Origin: Amblyornis subalaris
Taxonomy: Eukaryota; Chordata; Aves; Passeriformes; Ptilonorhynchidae
Direction of reading: 5' to 3'
Length of the DNA: 64,000 nucleotides
Assembly: GCA_018881555.1 (NCBI GenBank)
Contig: JACAXG010000034.1
Location: forward strand, 695,327-759,326
A program made the translations under genes and the position numbers. Positions 51,001 to 63,900 of this stretch are shown in pieces. How positions within the stretch are numbered: the first letter of the stretch is position 1; each line of letters opens with the position of its first letter. A model generated the notes under the pieces. That model was not told where the DNA came from. It saw only the letters and a list, made by a program, of their open reading frames with translations, and searched no databases.

Positions 51001-53505
51001 CTTGCTCGATATCACTCCCATCCATATGGAGTGTAGGTGACACAGATTGCTGGCTTGCATCACCAGTGGGATTGCATAACCTCTTCCTTAAGTACTTTTC
51101 TGGATTTCTGTCTCAATTGAAATTAAATCGTTGCTTCACTTTCAGGAAGCTTTTTGTCTGTATGATGCTTTCCTGAAGTGCTGATTTCTAAAATCTCTTT
51201 GTCAGTGATGCCATAGTGGATTGTTGGCTGTGTGGGAATCATCCTTGAAAGAAACTGCCTTAAAACACAGCAAACCTCTCTTGTCTTCAGGCAGATTGAT
51301 ANAACAGCAGGTACAATAGGTACTTGGTACATTGGTTGTCCATGTATTGTGGTGTTTTCTTTCAGAATTTTAAATAATACTCTTCCATGTAACTCTATAT
51401 TCGGAGCCTATGGGGAGAGAGAGAGAAATGAATTTTTGAAGAAGTTCTTTTGAAAGTTAGACAAATCTTTGTGCTCTAAGATATTTAATAAAGTGTATAG
51501 CAGTGTTGACATTCAAGGCCATATGTAGAAAAAGCTAAAAAATATTTTCAGCTTGACTCTTTTTGAAAAGACTTGGAACTCAAAGCATATTATTTGTACC
51601 TTGTTCCAAACACCTTCAATCATAGCCAGGGATTAATCAATTTCTCCAATATGAATTCATAGCACTTTCCAGACTGGGTATTTTCTTTGTGTCTGGAAAA
51701 AGGTAGGGCTCAGGTAGGGCTGCAGTCTTCCTGTGAAAAAATTCCCATTATAGAAAGCTTGTTCTTTTAAAATTATCATAGTATCTACTATGTCTCAGGC
51801 ATTTCTTAACCTCCATTATCTCCCTTATGCTCATAGCTTTAAGGACACTGCACAAGTCAGACCGAGTTTCATATGACTTACAGTGATAAGCCATTGTATT
51901 TTATAAATATTAATAAAGTCTGTCTGAAAGGTGTGCTCAGAATATTGGCATGTGGTGTGTTATTGAGCTGTACTAGTGACTAGAAGTAAATGGTGCATTG
52001 ATCTTACTATGACAGATTCAATTAATGTGCTTATTATTTGTGCTTGTAATGTAAGCCATCGGGAAAAAATTATCACTCAGAATGGGATACCTGTCAGTAA
52101 GAATTTGTTAAACAGCAGATTATGTTGCACCCCAAAAAAGTATGTGGGGGAATTTGGTTACCCCGGTAAAGTGCACGTCATGAATCAGTGGATTTTTAGA
52201 GTTACGTGGCTGTAAGTTGTGGCAGTGTTGTAAGGAATTTTTCTGCCTTTGTTCATCATATGCAGAGTTTTCTGCTTTTTTAAGATGTTTTCCCTGGTGC
52301 TATGATTATGACTGTAGAAAGNTACCACAAATGGTTTTGATAACTTTTGGCTTTCCAGAGACGAGGTTGACACTTAACTGAAATCCTAAGTAATCTCTCC
52401 GATGTAAGCTGGAAGATTTCTTGGTTTTTTTTAAATAGGTGGCTATAAAAATTTGAATGGTGAGTTCTGTGAGGTAACTTGAATTCCATATCATCTTTCA
52501 GATAATTATTCTGATTTATTTTTTACTATGAAGAGAGCANAGAAAATGCACACCTATAGCAGTAATACTTGTCATGTGTGTGGGAAATCAACATAATCTT
52601 ACTGAAAAGTCATTAGTGAATAGTAAGAATTTTTTGTTTTTTAATTATTCTTGTACTTTCGAGAAAGAATGTTGGGTCACAAATATATATGTATATTCAT
52701 TGTTTTCATAATATGCTTACAATAGTCACAGAAATTTGGGAGTAGGGGTTATGAGTGTGACACATTATTCACAGAATAACAACAACAGAGTGTGGACTTG
52801 TAGTGTTAAATCTTAGTCTCTCTAATCTCCGTGCTGATTAAAAAAACCCCAAACCGCAGCAGAACAACCTCACTAGACATCCTCTGCTACACAACACAAA
52901 ATGACTGTTTTGTGGCACTGTGATTCCCTCCCTCTATTGTTGTTTTATGCACTGAAAAACAGGGAAAAACAAGAAGAAACCAGCAAACAGTTGTTTCTTA
53001 AATATTTGTTTTAAACGTGGTGTTAAAGTCATTTTGCTCTGTGGAATGTTTTCATAAAGACAGAATCAGTGAACAAGTGCAGTTCTGCTGTGTGCTCCCT
53101 GTTTTGTTTGCTTCAGGTTCATAATTTATGCAAGCAAGGAAGTGAAAAGATGCTATTGGATATTTCTACAGGCAGTGATTGAAACTTGGTTATTTTTGAT
53201 CTGTGCTTTCTCCACCCAGTAGCTGTTATCATCCACCACCATCCTCATAGCTGTGAATTTGTAACGTTGTACTGTACCTGCTACGCAGTTTCCCTCAAAT
53301 ATCTGTTGTCAGCTAGGAAGAGAAAGCAGGGTTTTCATCCCGTGTGTTCCGTTTTTTTTTTAATTGCTAAAGATTATGCTCATCGCTGTGATCGCAGGTA
53401 GAGAGGGGATGTAAGGGGTGGAAAGCCTTGGAAGAAAAATAGCATCAGCTAGGAGGAATTTTGTTTTCCTGGTTTGTAAATGATGCTGCTGTAATTCTAT
53501 CTGCA
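48011..53505 (+). other. DLG1: DLG1 intron before the MNYIF exon
   Basis: AT-rich intron with short GA tract (51415-51426) and scattered homopolymers. The 126-codon minus-strand frame at 50429-50809 is Lys/Arg-rich with no domain recognised. A donor-like CAG|GTAGAG at 53398 could end a small leader exon spliced to the tract below, which is speculative. Confidence 0.55.
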
Positions 53506-53544
53506 TTTTTTTTTTTTTTCTCCTGCTCATTCACCACTCAGCAG
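53506..53544 (+). promoter_or_regulatory. DLG1: Acceptor-like polypyrimidine tract with NAGNAG end before the MNYIF exon
   Basis: 14 T (53506-53519) followed by a pyrimidine-rich stretch and CACTCAGCAG, giving tandem AGs at 53541 and 53544. This looks like a working 3' splice site, implying that a non-coding leader exon is spliced to the MNYIF exon. An in-frame TAA (53557-53559) lies between it and the ATG, so inclusion after exon B (phase 0) would terminate translation. Confidence 0.55.
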
Positions 53545-53592
53545 CTGGTAGGGAATTAAGACTGCCTGGCAACCACCTGCAGAGCTGCAGAG

Positions 53593-53817
53593 ATGAATTA
53601 CATTTTCGGAAATAACACACTCCTCTATTCTCGTGCCAGTCGAAGCAACACTGGCTCGAGCCACAGCTCTGTAGGCCCCAAACAGAAGCAGTGGGCAAAG
53701 AAAGGCTCAACAGATGAGTTACGGAATGAGCCTTCCCGGTGGCAGCAGATAGTGGCATTTTTCACTCGGAGACATGGGTTCATTGACTGCATTTCTGTTG
53801 CTGCCAGCTCCACCCAG
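53593..53817 (+). CDS. DLG1: DLG1 alternative N-terminal exon (MNYIFGNN short form)
   Basis: 75 codons starting MNYIFGNNTLLYSR, then a Ser/Gly-rich stretch, a basic GPKQKQWAKKGSTDEL segment, a PSRWQQIVAFFTRRHGF region and DCISV...SSTQ. From memory it matches the alternative N-terminus annotated for short human DLG1 isoforms, with small differences (for example two fewer residues near NEPSRW and a shorter Gly stretch). The donor CAG|GTAATA at 53818 is in phase 0, as required to join the exon beginning ANPPPVLVNTD, which lies beyond the window. The isoform would lack L27, the CxC anchor and exon B. An in-frame TAA at 53557-53559 fixes this ATG as the first usable start (AGAG ATG A, A at -3, good context). 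It is either a true first exon or preceded by a non-coding leader through the acceptor-like site at 53541/53544. Confidence 0.92.
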
Positions 53818-54756
53818 GTAATATGCCACTTGTTAAAGTGATTGTGTCTGCATGTTTTCTGGTTACTTGCTAGTCAGAAAGAGCAATTATTTATACATGT
53901 GTGATTTCATATAATCTCGGATATGTATGTGAGTGGTGTTTTCTGTCTGCTTTCATTTTCATATTTTAAAGAGTTCTGTATAATTTCTAGCATTAAAGCA
54001 TGAAAATGGAAACACTAAATGAGGTCTGATTTTTATGTAAGTTATTTTGCAAGTGATGAGCCTCCAGCAATTTTAAATATGAGATATCCTAATGAAACAG
54101 TGAAATATTGAAAAACGTAGTTTGCATTCTGCTGCTTAGCTCTGGAGGGCAATAACGTAGTTAAGAAATATCAATTCCATAGCTCTAGTAATATGTCAAA
54201 TCAAATAGATTACGTGTTTAATGGTTAAGGAATTGTATCTAAAGGATTCAATAGTTTAAAACCTTAAGTCTAGGTAGCACAACAAATTCTAGTCTGTAAC
54301 AGCTTTCTAGGTTTTTTGGCTGCTAGTAATACATAAATGGGATGAAGAAACGCCTTCCTTACATACAGGGTGTACATTTAGTAGTGCAGTCTGTAAGAAA
54401 AACATGACATTTTTCAACTTCACTGTCCATCTGCTAAGTGATGTTTGTATTAATCATCTTGCAAACTCAGGTAAAAGCAAGCAAGCTAAATTTTAAGTGT
54501 GTGGCTTTCAGACGAGTTCTTGAGATTGATACTGAGAGAAACTTCGATTTACTGGGATTAGAAAATTAGTATCTCTTTGGATAATATGACTAAGATCTAT
54601 GGAACAATGCTGAAATGTCAGTATTATTTTAAAATGTGAGATTAGGTTTGTTTTGCTTACTGTCAAGTGAAATTCATCATTAGTCAAGATGTCTTGAATG
54701 AAATACTACAAAAACTTGTAAAAAACCGAAATACTTGTTACCCTCAGACACTGTAA

Positions 54757-54784
54757 TTTTATTAGGATAATTTTATTAGGATAA
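54757..54784 (+). repeat. 14-base tandem duplication
   Basis: TTTTATTAGGATAA occurs twice head to tail without mismatch. Probably a recent slippage event. Confidence 0.85.
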
Positions 54785-57700
54785 TTTCTATCTGTTGGTA
54801 GTTGTTTCAAAGATGGTAAACTGGCACTTCCTCTGGAGTTTGCTTATTTTTACCTATTTTTTTGCTTATAAATTTGAAGTAAACAATGAATAGGAGAGCT
54901 TAGAGGGGGATTTTGACTTTCTTGTTGCATCTTGTACATGATGTGGAAGATGCATCATGTAGTTTCTCTAAGGGGTCATTATACAATTCTAAGTGATGCA
55001 TTAGGTAGACATAATACCTTTAAAGTACTATTTTTTTTTAACTCAAAATATACAATATTAACCTTTTGAATAAAAAATATTGAGGAAGTAATATTGGAAT
55101 GCTTGAAGCTTGCAGTTGGACTGACTAGTCAGGCCTAGAGATTTGCTGATAAATAAAATATGGAATAGCCTCTGCTTTGAGTTGGACCAGGTAAAGTTCC
55201 TGAGATCGCTTCAAACCGAAGCTGTGATTCCGTGAATATTCCAGTGTTCCTTCTATTTTTCTGCTATGAAAAAGATTGCTTACCTCTGTGAAAGCCTGCC
55301 AAATTTTTTCATAGCTCTGACAGTTCTTTGTTAAAAAGAACTGCTTGTACATGTTCATGGCCAGAAGGAGGGGAAAAAACAAAATATTTTGAAGTGGTTG
55401 TTAAAAAAACCTTAATCAGCATATTCAGAAGTAATGCACTAAAAACATAAGAGTTTATTGAAGCCACTTCCTCTGAAAAGATGCTGTACTGTGCTCGTAC
55501 CTTATCCACACATTGCAGCTGTTCTAGCCTCAGGAGAAAAAAAGCCATTTGGAGATTGTTCATTGTGGTGCAATTTTGTTTTTCAGTTCTCTTCAGTTTG
55601 TGTTCTGTGTTGTAGTATTCTGAACATTCTCGATGCCTTTTATTCGTTCATTTGAGATACATCCCCATCATTTGAATGTAATCACATTCACAGAGTCCAA
55701 ATATGTAATTAGATGTGATGTACTTCTCTAACCTGGTCTGTAGAAATTCTACTTGTCATCATGGGCTTTTAGTCTTATTGTTGTGACATGATGATTTTTA
55801 ACACATACAAAATCAATTTGATGGTTTTTAAAGTACTTGTATCCTGCTTCCCCTGTGAATCTGCTACAAAGCCCCCAGTTTTAGCTGTCCCTTNGTTTGC
55901 TTGGCTTTCTGGGATGGCATGAAATGGTCGTACTTGCTTTGTAAAACCCTCCATTGCNAGTAAAAGGGAAATGGCTCCTGGAGATAGGGCTGCACATGCA
56001 TGTGCTTCTCTGGAANCTGCTTGGGTCACCCTCGCCCCAGCAAGGTGGTAAGAGGACTTTGGATTTTGGGGTAGGGTATTTTTTGAGTAGAGGGTCTTGT
56101 GTCCTAAAGAAGCAAGGCCGAAGTTGGTGACGGATGTAGTAGCGCTTCTTTTTGCTGTAGTTATCCCTTGGTGTATGCCCAAAAGAATGCACGTGTGCCC
56201 AAATGCAGTATGCCCGGTTTACCTCACCAGTCTTCTTTATGAGTCCTGGAAGCTGATTTAACGTGCTCAGGAATTCAAAGCCTTTGTTGTTTTTTCTTTC
56301 TCGTTCTCTGTGATGTTAGTCACTCAATTAGAAGAATTAAGGAATTTTATTAGGAGCTGATATATCAAATTTTGTCAGCAAATTTATTAGTTTCTTTAAC
56401 AAAAGCCAAATCTGTGGTATAAAATGGAAGATAAAGATAAAACCAAGCATACAACAAATTTATACTGTCACAAGGGTGAATAACCATGCCATGAGCTTAG
56501 TAAATACACCATTATGCAATTGAGAAATACTGCGTAATTTGAAGTGCTGTCCTAACGAGATTTACTTCTTGCATCAAGGAAGATAGCTATGTCCNGAGCA
56601 CTACTTTTCCCTGAAGTCTTTCCAGAGCTCTGAGAAGCCCCTATTCTTGCCAGTGAATCTACCTATCATGTCTCAGAAAACATTTTAACTGTTGATGATA
56701 TTTGGCCCATGTNGTGCTACAAATCCAGAAACTGATGTGTCTGAATCTCACGTCGTTAAACTGGTTTTTACAGCGATGCATTGAGGCTGCTCTTAGCACG
56801 TAACTGAGCATGATACATTTCCGGCATTTGATACTGAAAAATTGTTTAGCTCTTTAAATATGCTGTGCTAATTTATGCTTCTATTTTCTACAAAATGCTT
56901 TAGGAAAGATGAGAAGGAACAGGGCAGAAAAACTATACTAAANCCACTTAACCATTTCAAAAACTTAATTATAAATTTCAAAGCTTATCAGCTGCTTTTG
57001 CGAGTTGTTTGAGCCCAGTCATTTCTCGACTTTGTGTATCTTCCTTTTAAGATCTTGATAAGAGTTTTACTATGCCATTAGTCCTAGACTATTGCTTTCA
57101 GGGTCACTGAAATATTATGGACATAGTTCTAGCATGTACAAAACGCTATGTCTAATCAGACACCAACATAGAGGTGTTGTAAGATTATGTTAAAAAGATA
57201 ATGATTAAAAAGAAGTCAGGTCTCTACCCTAATCTCTCTTTTATTGTACTTGTTCAAAAACTGATTTCTTAGGGCAATATTTATCATCCTTTCTGTATTT
57301 TGGTATGTTTAAGTATTTATATATTGTTGCTGCTAATACTGTGATGAATGCATGAGAAAGCAGCTTTAAATAGTACATGCTTTGGAAGATTTTCTCGATA
57401 ACAAAGCACCTTCTGAAACTGAAACATGAGTTTTACTGTACTAAGTTTCCTTCTTATTCTTGATATTTAGCTATGTAATATCACACATTTGTAAAAGCGT
57501 GAATTTATTTTGCAAATCTTAGTTCTGCCACTGCTTGCATTTTCTGTAAGATGGCATTGTAGCAGGGATAAAAATGGTATGAATTTATTCTGTAATTCTA
57601 TATGTTCTAATCAATAGGCTAAAAAGTAGGAAATTCTTGGTAGTTTAACCAAAGCATTAAGGGACTGTCTCTGGAGCCTTTAGTTCATTTTGTAAACATT

Positions 57701-59996
57701 TTCTATGTACAGTAGAGATGAAAACTTCTCAGGACTTGATATTTTAGATATAGGCAGTTTAAAAATCATAATAATATCAATAAATCTTAAAAATATCTGA
57801 CATGACTCATGTAATGCCGTGTAGGTTTTGTTAGTGTCTTGCTGTTTCCCTGCTGTAGCCCGTGGTCCCCCTCTCCTGAAGTCAGGCAGTCGGCCTGTGC
57901 AGCAGTGGGGATGTGCTGCTTCCTTCCCAAGCCCGTGTGTGTGACTGCAGTGTTGGCATGTGCAGTTTGTTACCTCGGCTAATCACCTGCAGCACGGCAG
58001 TGCTGATGAGAACTGAAGGAGTGGCGATAAGAACTGAACCGGTGCTCCAGCTACCTGCAGGCACTGCTTCCTGCCGGGGGGGTTTAGGTTCCACTTTCTC
58101 TCACTTGTTCTCTCACAGCTCTGTCTCACTTAGGGTTGATAACATAATTTCTTTATGTTTCTGTTTCATCGTATCTCGAGAAAATTACTTCTTCCAGAAT
58201 GAGTCAGAAGTCTGGTAAACAAAGAAGGAGACATAGGATTTTTTGCTTTTGGAATACTGCTACTGCTACTACAGGGGCTTTCTGTCTGCACTGTGCCCAA
58301 GACTCTGAATCTTCAGGCAAGGCAGACGCTGGATCCNGTGTTAATCCATTGTCTTCAGCTCAGAACTCAGGTGGACTAACAAGGTCTTGCTGTATGAAGC
58401 CAAGTGCATGGAAGGCTGTGAAAAAGGTAGGACTCTTTAGGGCTGTTATATAACTTTCCTAATTTATTTTATATTGTGGTAGTTGTCCTCTCAGTTGAGG
58501 CTTGTATTGATTGACAAAGTGTTTTGAAAGTCAAATACAGGCCAGTCTGTCTTTCACCAGCTGTCAGCTTACTGAACAGCTCTAGCATGGCTGCTGTAGT
58601 ATAGCATTTCTGTTTTGCTGCCAGAGCTGCTGTACATGTTTCGGTTAATACAATTATTAACTAAATTACTGTCTGACAGAACCACTGAATCTAAAGTGAA
58701 AACCATCTTCTTCCTGTTCTTCTATTTTGGTCTACAACATCAAGGGCACTCTCAATTATGATTAAGAATGGGCAGGATATTTCCTTTATTTTGAAGAATT
58801 TAGCTCACCAGAAACTTCTTAGATGTTTTTAGAAAACATGACCTTGTCTTTTAGAATGACCTGCATCCATGTTTGGGAGTTGACATGGCATCGTGTTGTG
58901 CAATTTAAGACTTTTAGCTTATATCCAGCTCAGAGTCCTGGTAAACTTCCGCAGCCTTTCTGGGACTTACAGTAAATCAAGGAGAGAAATGCTTTTGTTA
59001 AACAAGAGAAATTGAAATCTTTATGTGCACACCAGCTATGCAGTATCTTTTGAGAAGGATTTGGTACTTTTTTCTGGAACCTCTGTTGGGGCCACTGCTT
59101 TTGTCTGTATTCCAAATCAAAGAAGGAACTTTAATTTCTCTTGATGAATAACAATTACTTTTTAAAATCTTCAGTAAAGCAGGTAGGCTCTTGAACTCCC
59201 TTATTTTTTCCTTTTTCTTTAAAGATGGGCATGACAGTCTGAGTGAAGAATGTGTCTGTCACTACTCTCCCTGGGAGAGAGTTCAAACTAATTTCAACAT
59301 GCTGCTGTTTACTGAACTTCAAGCATAATCATATTGTGAAGCATTTGCAGTATAGTACAATTTTGCATTACTTTGACAGATCCACAAAAGATGAAAATGC
59401 AAGGAAAACATCAACCTCCTCATGTGATGTTTCTCATGTGCAATTGAAATGGAGTGCCTCTTTCTTGTTTATTGGTATTACCACATTGTTCACATTTTGC
59501 TTATCATGTAATGGCTCCGTAGCAGAGGGTTCCCAGTGGATGCAGTCCTCCCTTGAGGAAGGATGCTTCCTTTAATGCTGTTTCTAATATGTCTTTCCAA
59601 ATTTAATTCAAGTGAATATTGAATAGTTCTGTAGATGACTTCAGGAATGCTCTACAGATTTCTCCAGTTACAATTCAGGAGAAATCATTCTGATCAGTTG
59701 AGACTGTTCCTCCATTTTATTCCTTACAAAATGGATAGGAGCATTCCTATTTCACAACAAAGGCTGATAACCTTGTGCCATCTGTCATGAAAGCTCAGAA
59801 AACTGTAATACACAGGCCAAATTTAGTACCGAGACTTGATGACTTGTTAATACCACACCACCTAGCAAGTCTTCCCTGAATCCTTTTGAGGATCTGCTTT
59901 TTCTGGTCTTTCCCAAAATAGCATTAGCAACAGTCACTTCTATACAGGTCAAAATTAATTACATCAATATTCTCCCTGAAAGTAGTTTGTCATGAC

Positions 59997-60013
59997 AAAA
60001 AAAAAAAAAAAAG
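59997..60013 (+). repeat. poly-A homopolymer (17 A)
   Basis: Uninterrupted 17 A following 'gtttgtcatgac'. No retroposed body was recognised 5' of it, so it is scored as a simple repeat. Confidence 0.85.
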
Positions 60014-63000
60014 TCACCTACTCTGATACACTCAGAAAGCTGCAATATCTTTTAAACTATACCTTTGTTTACTTGGGATCATCCACTGGCCTCTGAAGTG
60101 ATCACCTCTTGCTAATATCTGAGTTTCTTCCAAGAACTGCTCGGACTCCAACACAAACCAAAAGCGCTTCCTGGCTCTCCTGGGCTGCAGAAGTTCTCTT
60201 GTGCCTCATTAAGGTTTACCAACATTACCTACTGGAAACTGCTGCTAGAGTAGGTGCTCAACTTGTTAAAGTTCTAATCCCCACTTGACCAGTGTGGCCA
60301 AATGACTGTATGATGGTTTATTCTCTAAGAAACAGTCAAGAATCCCCAAGCTGGTGCAGTTCTGTGACTTGCCCTTTGAAAGACTTAAGGCTCCCTTTCA
60401 TGTACCAGGTTTTTGTGGGCACACACGCAAGATTCAATATCAAAAGAGCACACTCTGAAGGACTGCAGTCNAAGCAGAGCAAGGATTCCCTTCTGTCTGT
60501 CTTGTATAATTAAAAAAAACCCCTTGCCACCATCCAAAGCACTTCTGTTTTCCGGTTTGGTATTCCTCAGGGTGTCTCTTTGCTGTTTATTGCTATTCCA
60601 TGTGACTTGTTGTCAGTATTGAATTTGATCTCACTGCCTATAACCCACTTGTCTGATACATCAGGCTCGCTCTACAGCTTGTTGTGCATTTGCTGCCCTT
60701 CTCTTTTTGTTGGTGTTTAACTGTGCATTAGGATGTAGTTGAGCTGGCGTGTTCTCCAGACAGATAACAGACATTTATGACTCATTTTGTGTCTCTTGTA
60801 AGCTGATCTTGGCATTTGTGAATTTCCAGTCTATTGTTCCATTAAAGTGTTTCCTATGTATATTCTTGTTCCTTGCAACGGTCTTTTAGAAAATGATACA
60901 TTTAAGCAATGATTTCGATAAAACCAGATCACCTTATACATACTTTTCATAGAAAAGAAGAAAAAGTCAGGANAAAATAGTTTAAGGTATACCAGAACAC
61001 TGGTAAAATAGAGTTGCTTATTAATTTTTTTTCATGTCCTTGTCTTAAGCTTTGGGGTTTTTTTGTAAGTTACCAATATTTTTTTACACTCTGTGGAGGT
61101 ATTAGTAGTAGTTATTGGAGACTAGTATCTATGTAGCTGTGTCAATCTTGTAATAGGACTTGAGATGTTTCATGGGAGGCAGGTATAGTACAGGATTTTT
61201 CTTTGATGATGGAATCTTTGCTTTCTTCCCACTGCTTTACGTGGTATTTACTGGAAACTGCCGTACCGTGGGAATGTTTTGGATGAACCTTCTAGCTTCT
61301 CCTCCTTTATTCTCTTTATCAGTGCTGCCTCACAGTGTATATATTTGCTTATTGAAAATTGTTTCTCTGAGACTGATGCCTGTAGAAGTCAATTGAGCAG
61401 CCTGTGTTATGTTCCTCTCAGGTAGTAATGTTTGGTTTTCATAATAGAGTAGGGAGGGGAGTAATGGTTGCTTTTGCTTCTACAGTTCTACTTCAAAGCA
61501 AATTTAATTTACTAAGTAAATTGTAGTTGTTTTTCTTACATAACTAACTGTATCTGAATACCCTGTGTGATGTAGGAGGTGAGAAGGGAGTCAGCTTTCC
61601 CATTGGAGAGAGAAGGAACTCTGGATTCTGTCTGTAGCATGTAGGTTAATCANTCTGAAATCATGATAAATGATTGGAGTGTTCAGAAAAGGGATAATAA
61701 CTGTAGATGGTATTCAGGAACACCTGCTTTATAATGAAAATGTAAGAACCTCTGCTTAGTTCATCTGAAGGAAAGTCAGGAGATGATATGGCCACAGACT
61801 ACAAATGTGTAGGGATAGATTTCAGAAACCAGAAAGCTTGGGTTTTTTTTAGTAGAAAAAGGCATCTNTATTCCAAGTCAGTTAGAAAACTTAATTTTAA
61901 AGAGTGATACTAATATAATAAGCATTTTAAAAGCTTAGAGGGACATGATGTAGTTGCCAAATCAGGATAATAAATTAGTATTTCCCTATGTAAAAAGTAT
62001 AATGACAAATAAAGTTTCTATTTGAGAATGTCAAAATACATCACAATCTCTGATCCATCATCTAATNTAATGGCTTTAAACTGCTCTTTGGAAGCTGTAA
62101 ACTGCTGGAAAGCAATTTATATTTTTTAAAAACCCCTCTTTTTATTGCACTTCTTTAATACTGCTTTTAATTTTTCTTTTAACTCTGTAATTTAAAAAGA
62201 CGAATGCAGTGGGGGAAAATTCTGTGTACAGCTTTTTAGACTTTGAGCACATTAAGGCTCGTTATAGAGCAGCACTTCAGTAGTTAGATGCTAAATCGAG
62301 TGCTATGCAAATTGACCATGAAATACTGCTTATCAAGATGGTGATAGTACAGACCTAAGACTATATTCCCAGATAGGTGTGGAATGCCAGAGTAGATGCC
62401 TATCTCCAAGCAAAAAACTAGCTAGGGCTGTCCCACCTTTGAGCTCAGAGTATTTCCTACTACTCATTTTACTGTATTAAAAATAATAAGATTCAGGTGC
62501 CAATAGAATTTGGATTAATGTAATAAGAGGCACACGTGATCTATAGGAGATGACATTTATTCAGGATTTCTTATGAAACTTGTGTTTAATGTGGCTGAAC
62601 TGTCTGTTGTGTTGTGTGTGACCCTTTTTTTTAAACTGTCTTGGTATTCCTAGAACAAAAATTTTGAAAAGGCAAATATGATGCTCTTTTTAAAAGGAGC
62701 TAAGCTGTACGCTCTGAGACTGCAGCTGAGTGGGTCTGATTTCCTTATTGTACAAACTTTGGGAAATTCTTTACTATTACATCTACTATTAGGTAGATGG
62801 ATAAACGTATTTTTAAGACAAGTCAGCTTCTTTTTGTTATGGAAAAATAAAGACTTGCAAATCCTCCAGACTTCTTTGAAAACAGAGAACATGTAGAGCA
62901 AAATCTACATGGGAACATGTGGTCATCAGAAGGTTATTATAATTACAGAAGTCTTTGAAAACTCTGGTTCTTACATCAAAGACTTAAAATTAATGGTGCC

Positions 63001-63229
63001 ATGAGATAAAAGGGAATGATATTTTGTAGATTTTTCAGTTGATTAAAACAGATCCCTTCAACTGGGACTGGATTTCCAAAGGTCATATTTGTGAATGACA
63101 AGGGGTAAAGCTGTGAGGCATAGGCACGTGACTGATATTTTTATTATTATTATTACCTATTTTTATTTTCAGGTTAACTAAACTATCTGCAGAGAATAGC
63201 AGATAAAAGTGAATGGGCACAAAAATAAC

Positions 63230-63900
63230 TGGTGATATTCATGGTACAGTGCTGAATGAGGAGTAGATTTAGAAGGATCGTCCTGTGTGGGGGCATTTAG
63301 GGATAAGCTACAAATGAAGTATTTTAATTCCAGAAAGAGACTTNGGAGTCGTCACTGATGATTCTCTGAAAATGTCACCGTAGTACCATACAGGAATGAA
63401 AAGGGTAAATGAAATGTTGNGTATTATTAAAGAAGTAGTAGCAAATAACACGGAACATGGTCTGAGTATATTTATTGTGTATATTTTGAATTTTGTGGGG
63501 GTTCTGTTTCCCTTGTCTTAGAAAGGATATAGCATAAATAAAAAGGAAAAGGGTAATGAAGCATCAAGAGGAATAATCTAGTTGTCTGTAAGGACAGATA
63601 ACTTAAAAATAAACCAGAAAAAAAATCCCGAGGGAAAATATGGTGAAGACTTATAAAATAAAAGTGAAATTAAGAGGGTTCTCAATTAGAAGTTCTGTAG
63701 TAGTTTTCTAATTCTGTATCTGTCACAACTGTCCTGTAGAATTTCTTCTAAAGTTGTCAAAGTTGCTGACACGAAACAGTGTGGGCAAAATGCTCTTTTT
63801 GAAGGCTCAAAAAGAGAATGACTTAAAAGCAGAGTTAAATGGATTTGCAAAGAGCAGGTGGCACAAAGCTATTACAGAGAGTGGCTCAGGAAGACCTTGA
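63230..63900 (+). mobile_element. Very old CR1/L3-like LINE remnant, sense
   Basis: Sense-order blocks of a decayed LINE RT end: 'ccagaaagagacttnggagt' then 'cgtcactgatgattctctga', 'atgaaaagggtaaatgaaat' then 'gttgngtattattaaagaag', then a degenerate 'agaaaggatatagcataaat' and 'aaaatatggtgaagacttat'. The 'gagtcgtcactgatgattct' block corresponds to the LGVV(I/T)D region also seen, less decayed, in CR1. It is frame-broken, with approximate edges and uncertain family. It may continue past 63900. Confidence 0.55.

Larger units (their letters stand above)
53818..63229 (+). other. DLG1: DLG1 intron after the MNYIF exon
   Basis: AT-rich intron. It holds a 14-base tandem duplication (TTTTATTAGGATAA, 54757-54784), a GC-richer patch at about 57840-58110 without recognisable exon, and 17 A at 59997-60013. 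The exons expected next (proline-rich insert, ANPPPVLV...) were not found. Confidence 0.6.

Noticed and set aside
55775..56182. 135-codon minus-strand frame
   Set aside because: Contains several N bases that hide possible stops, and shows no recognised family.
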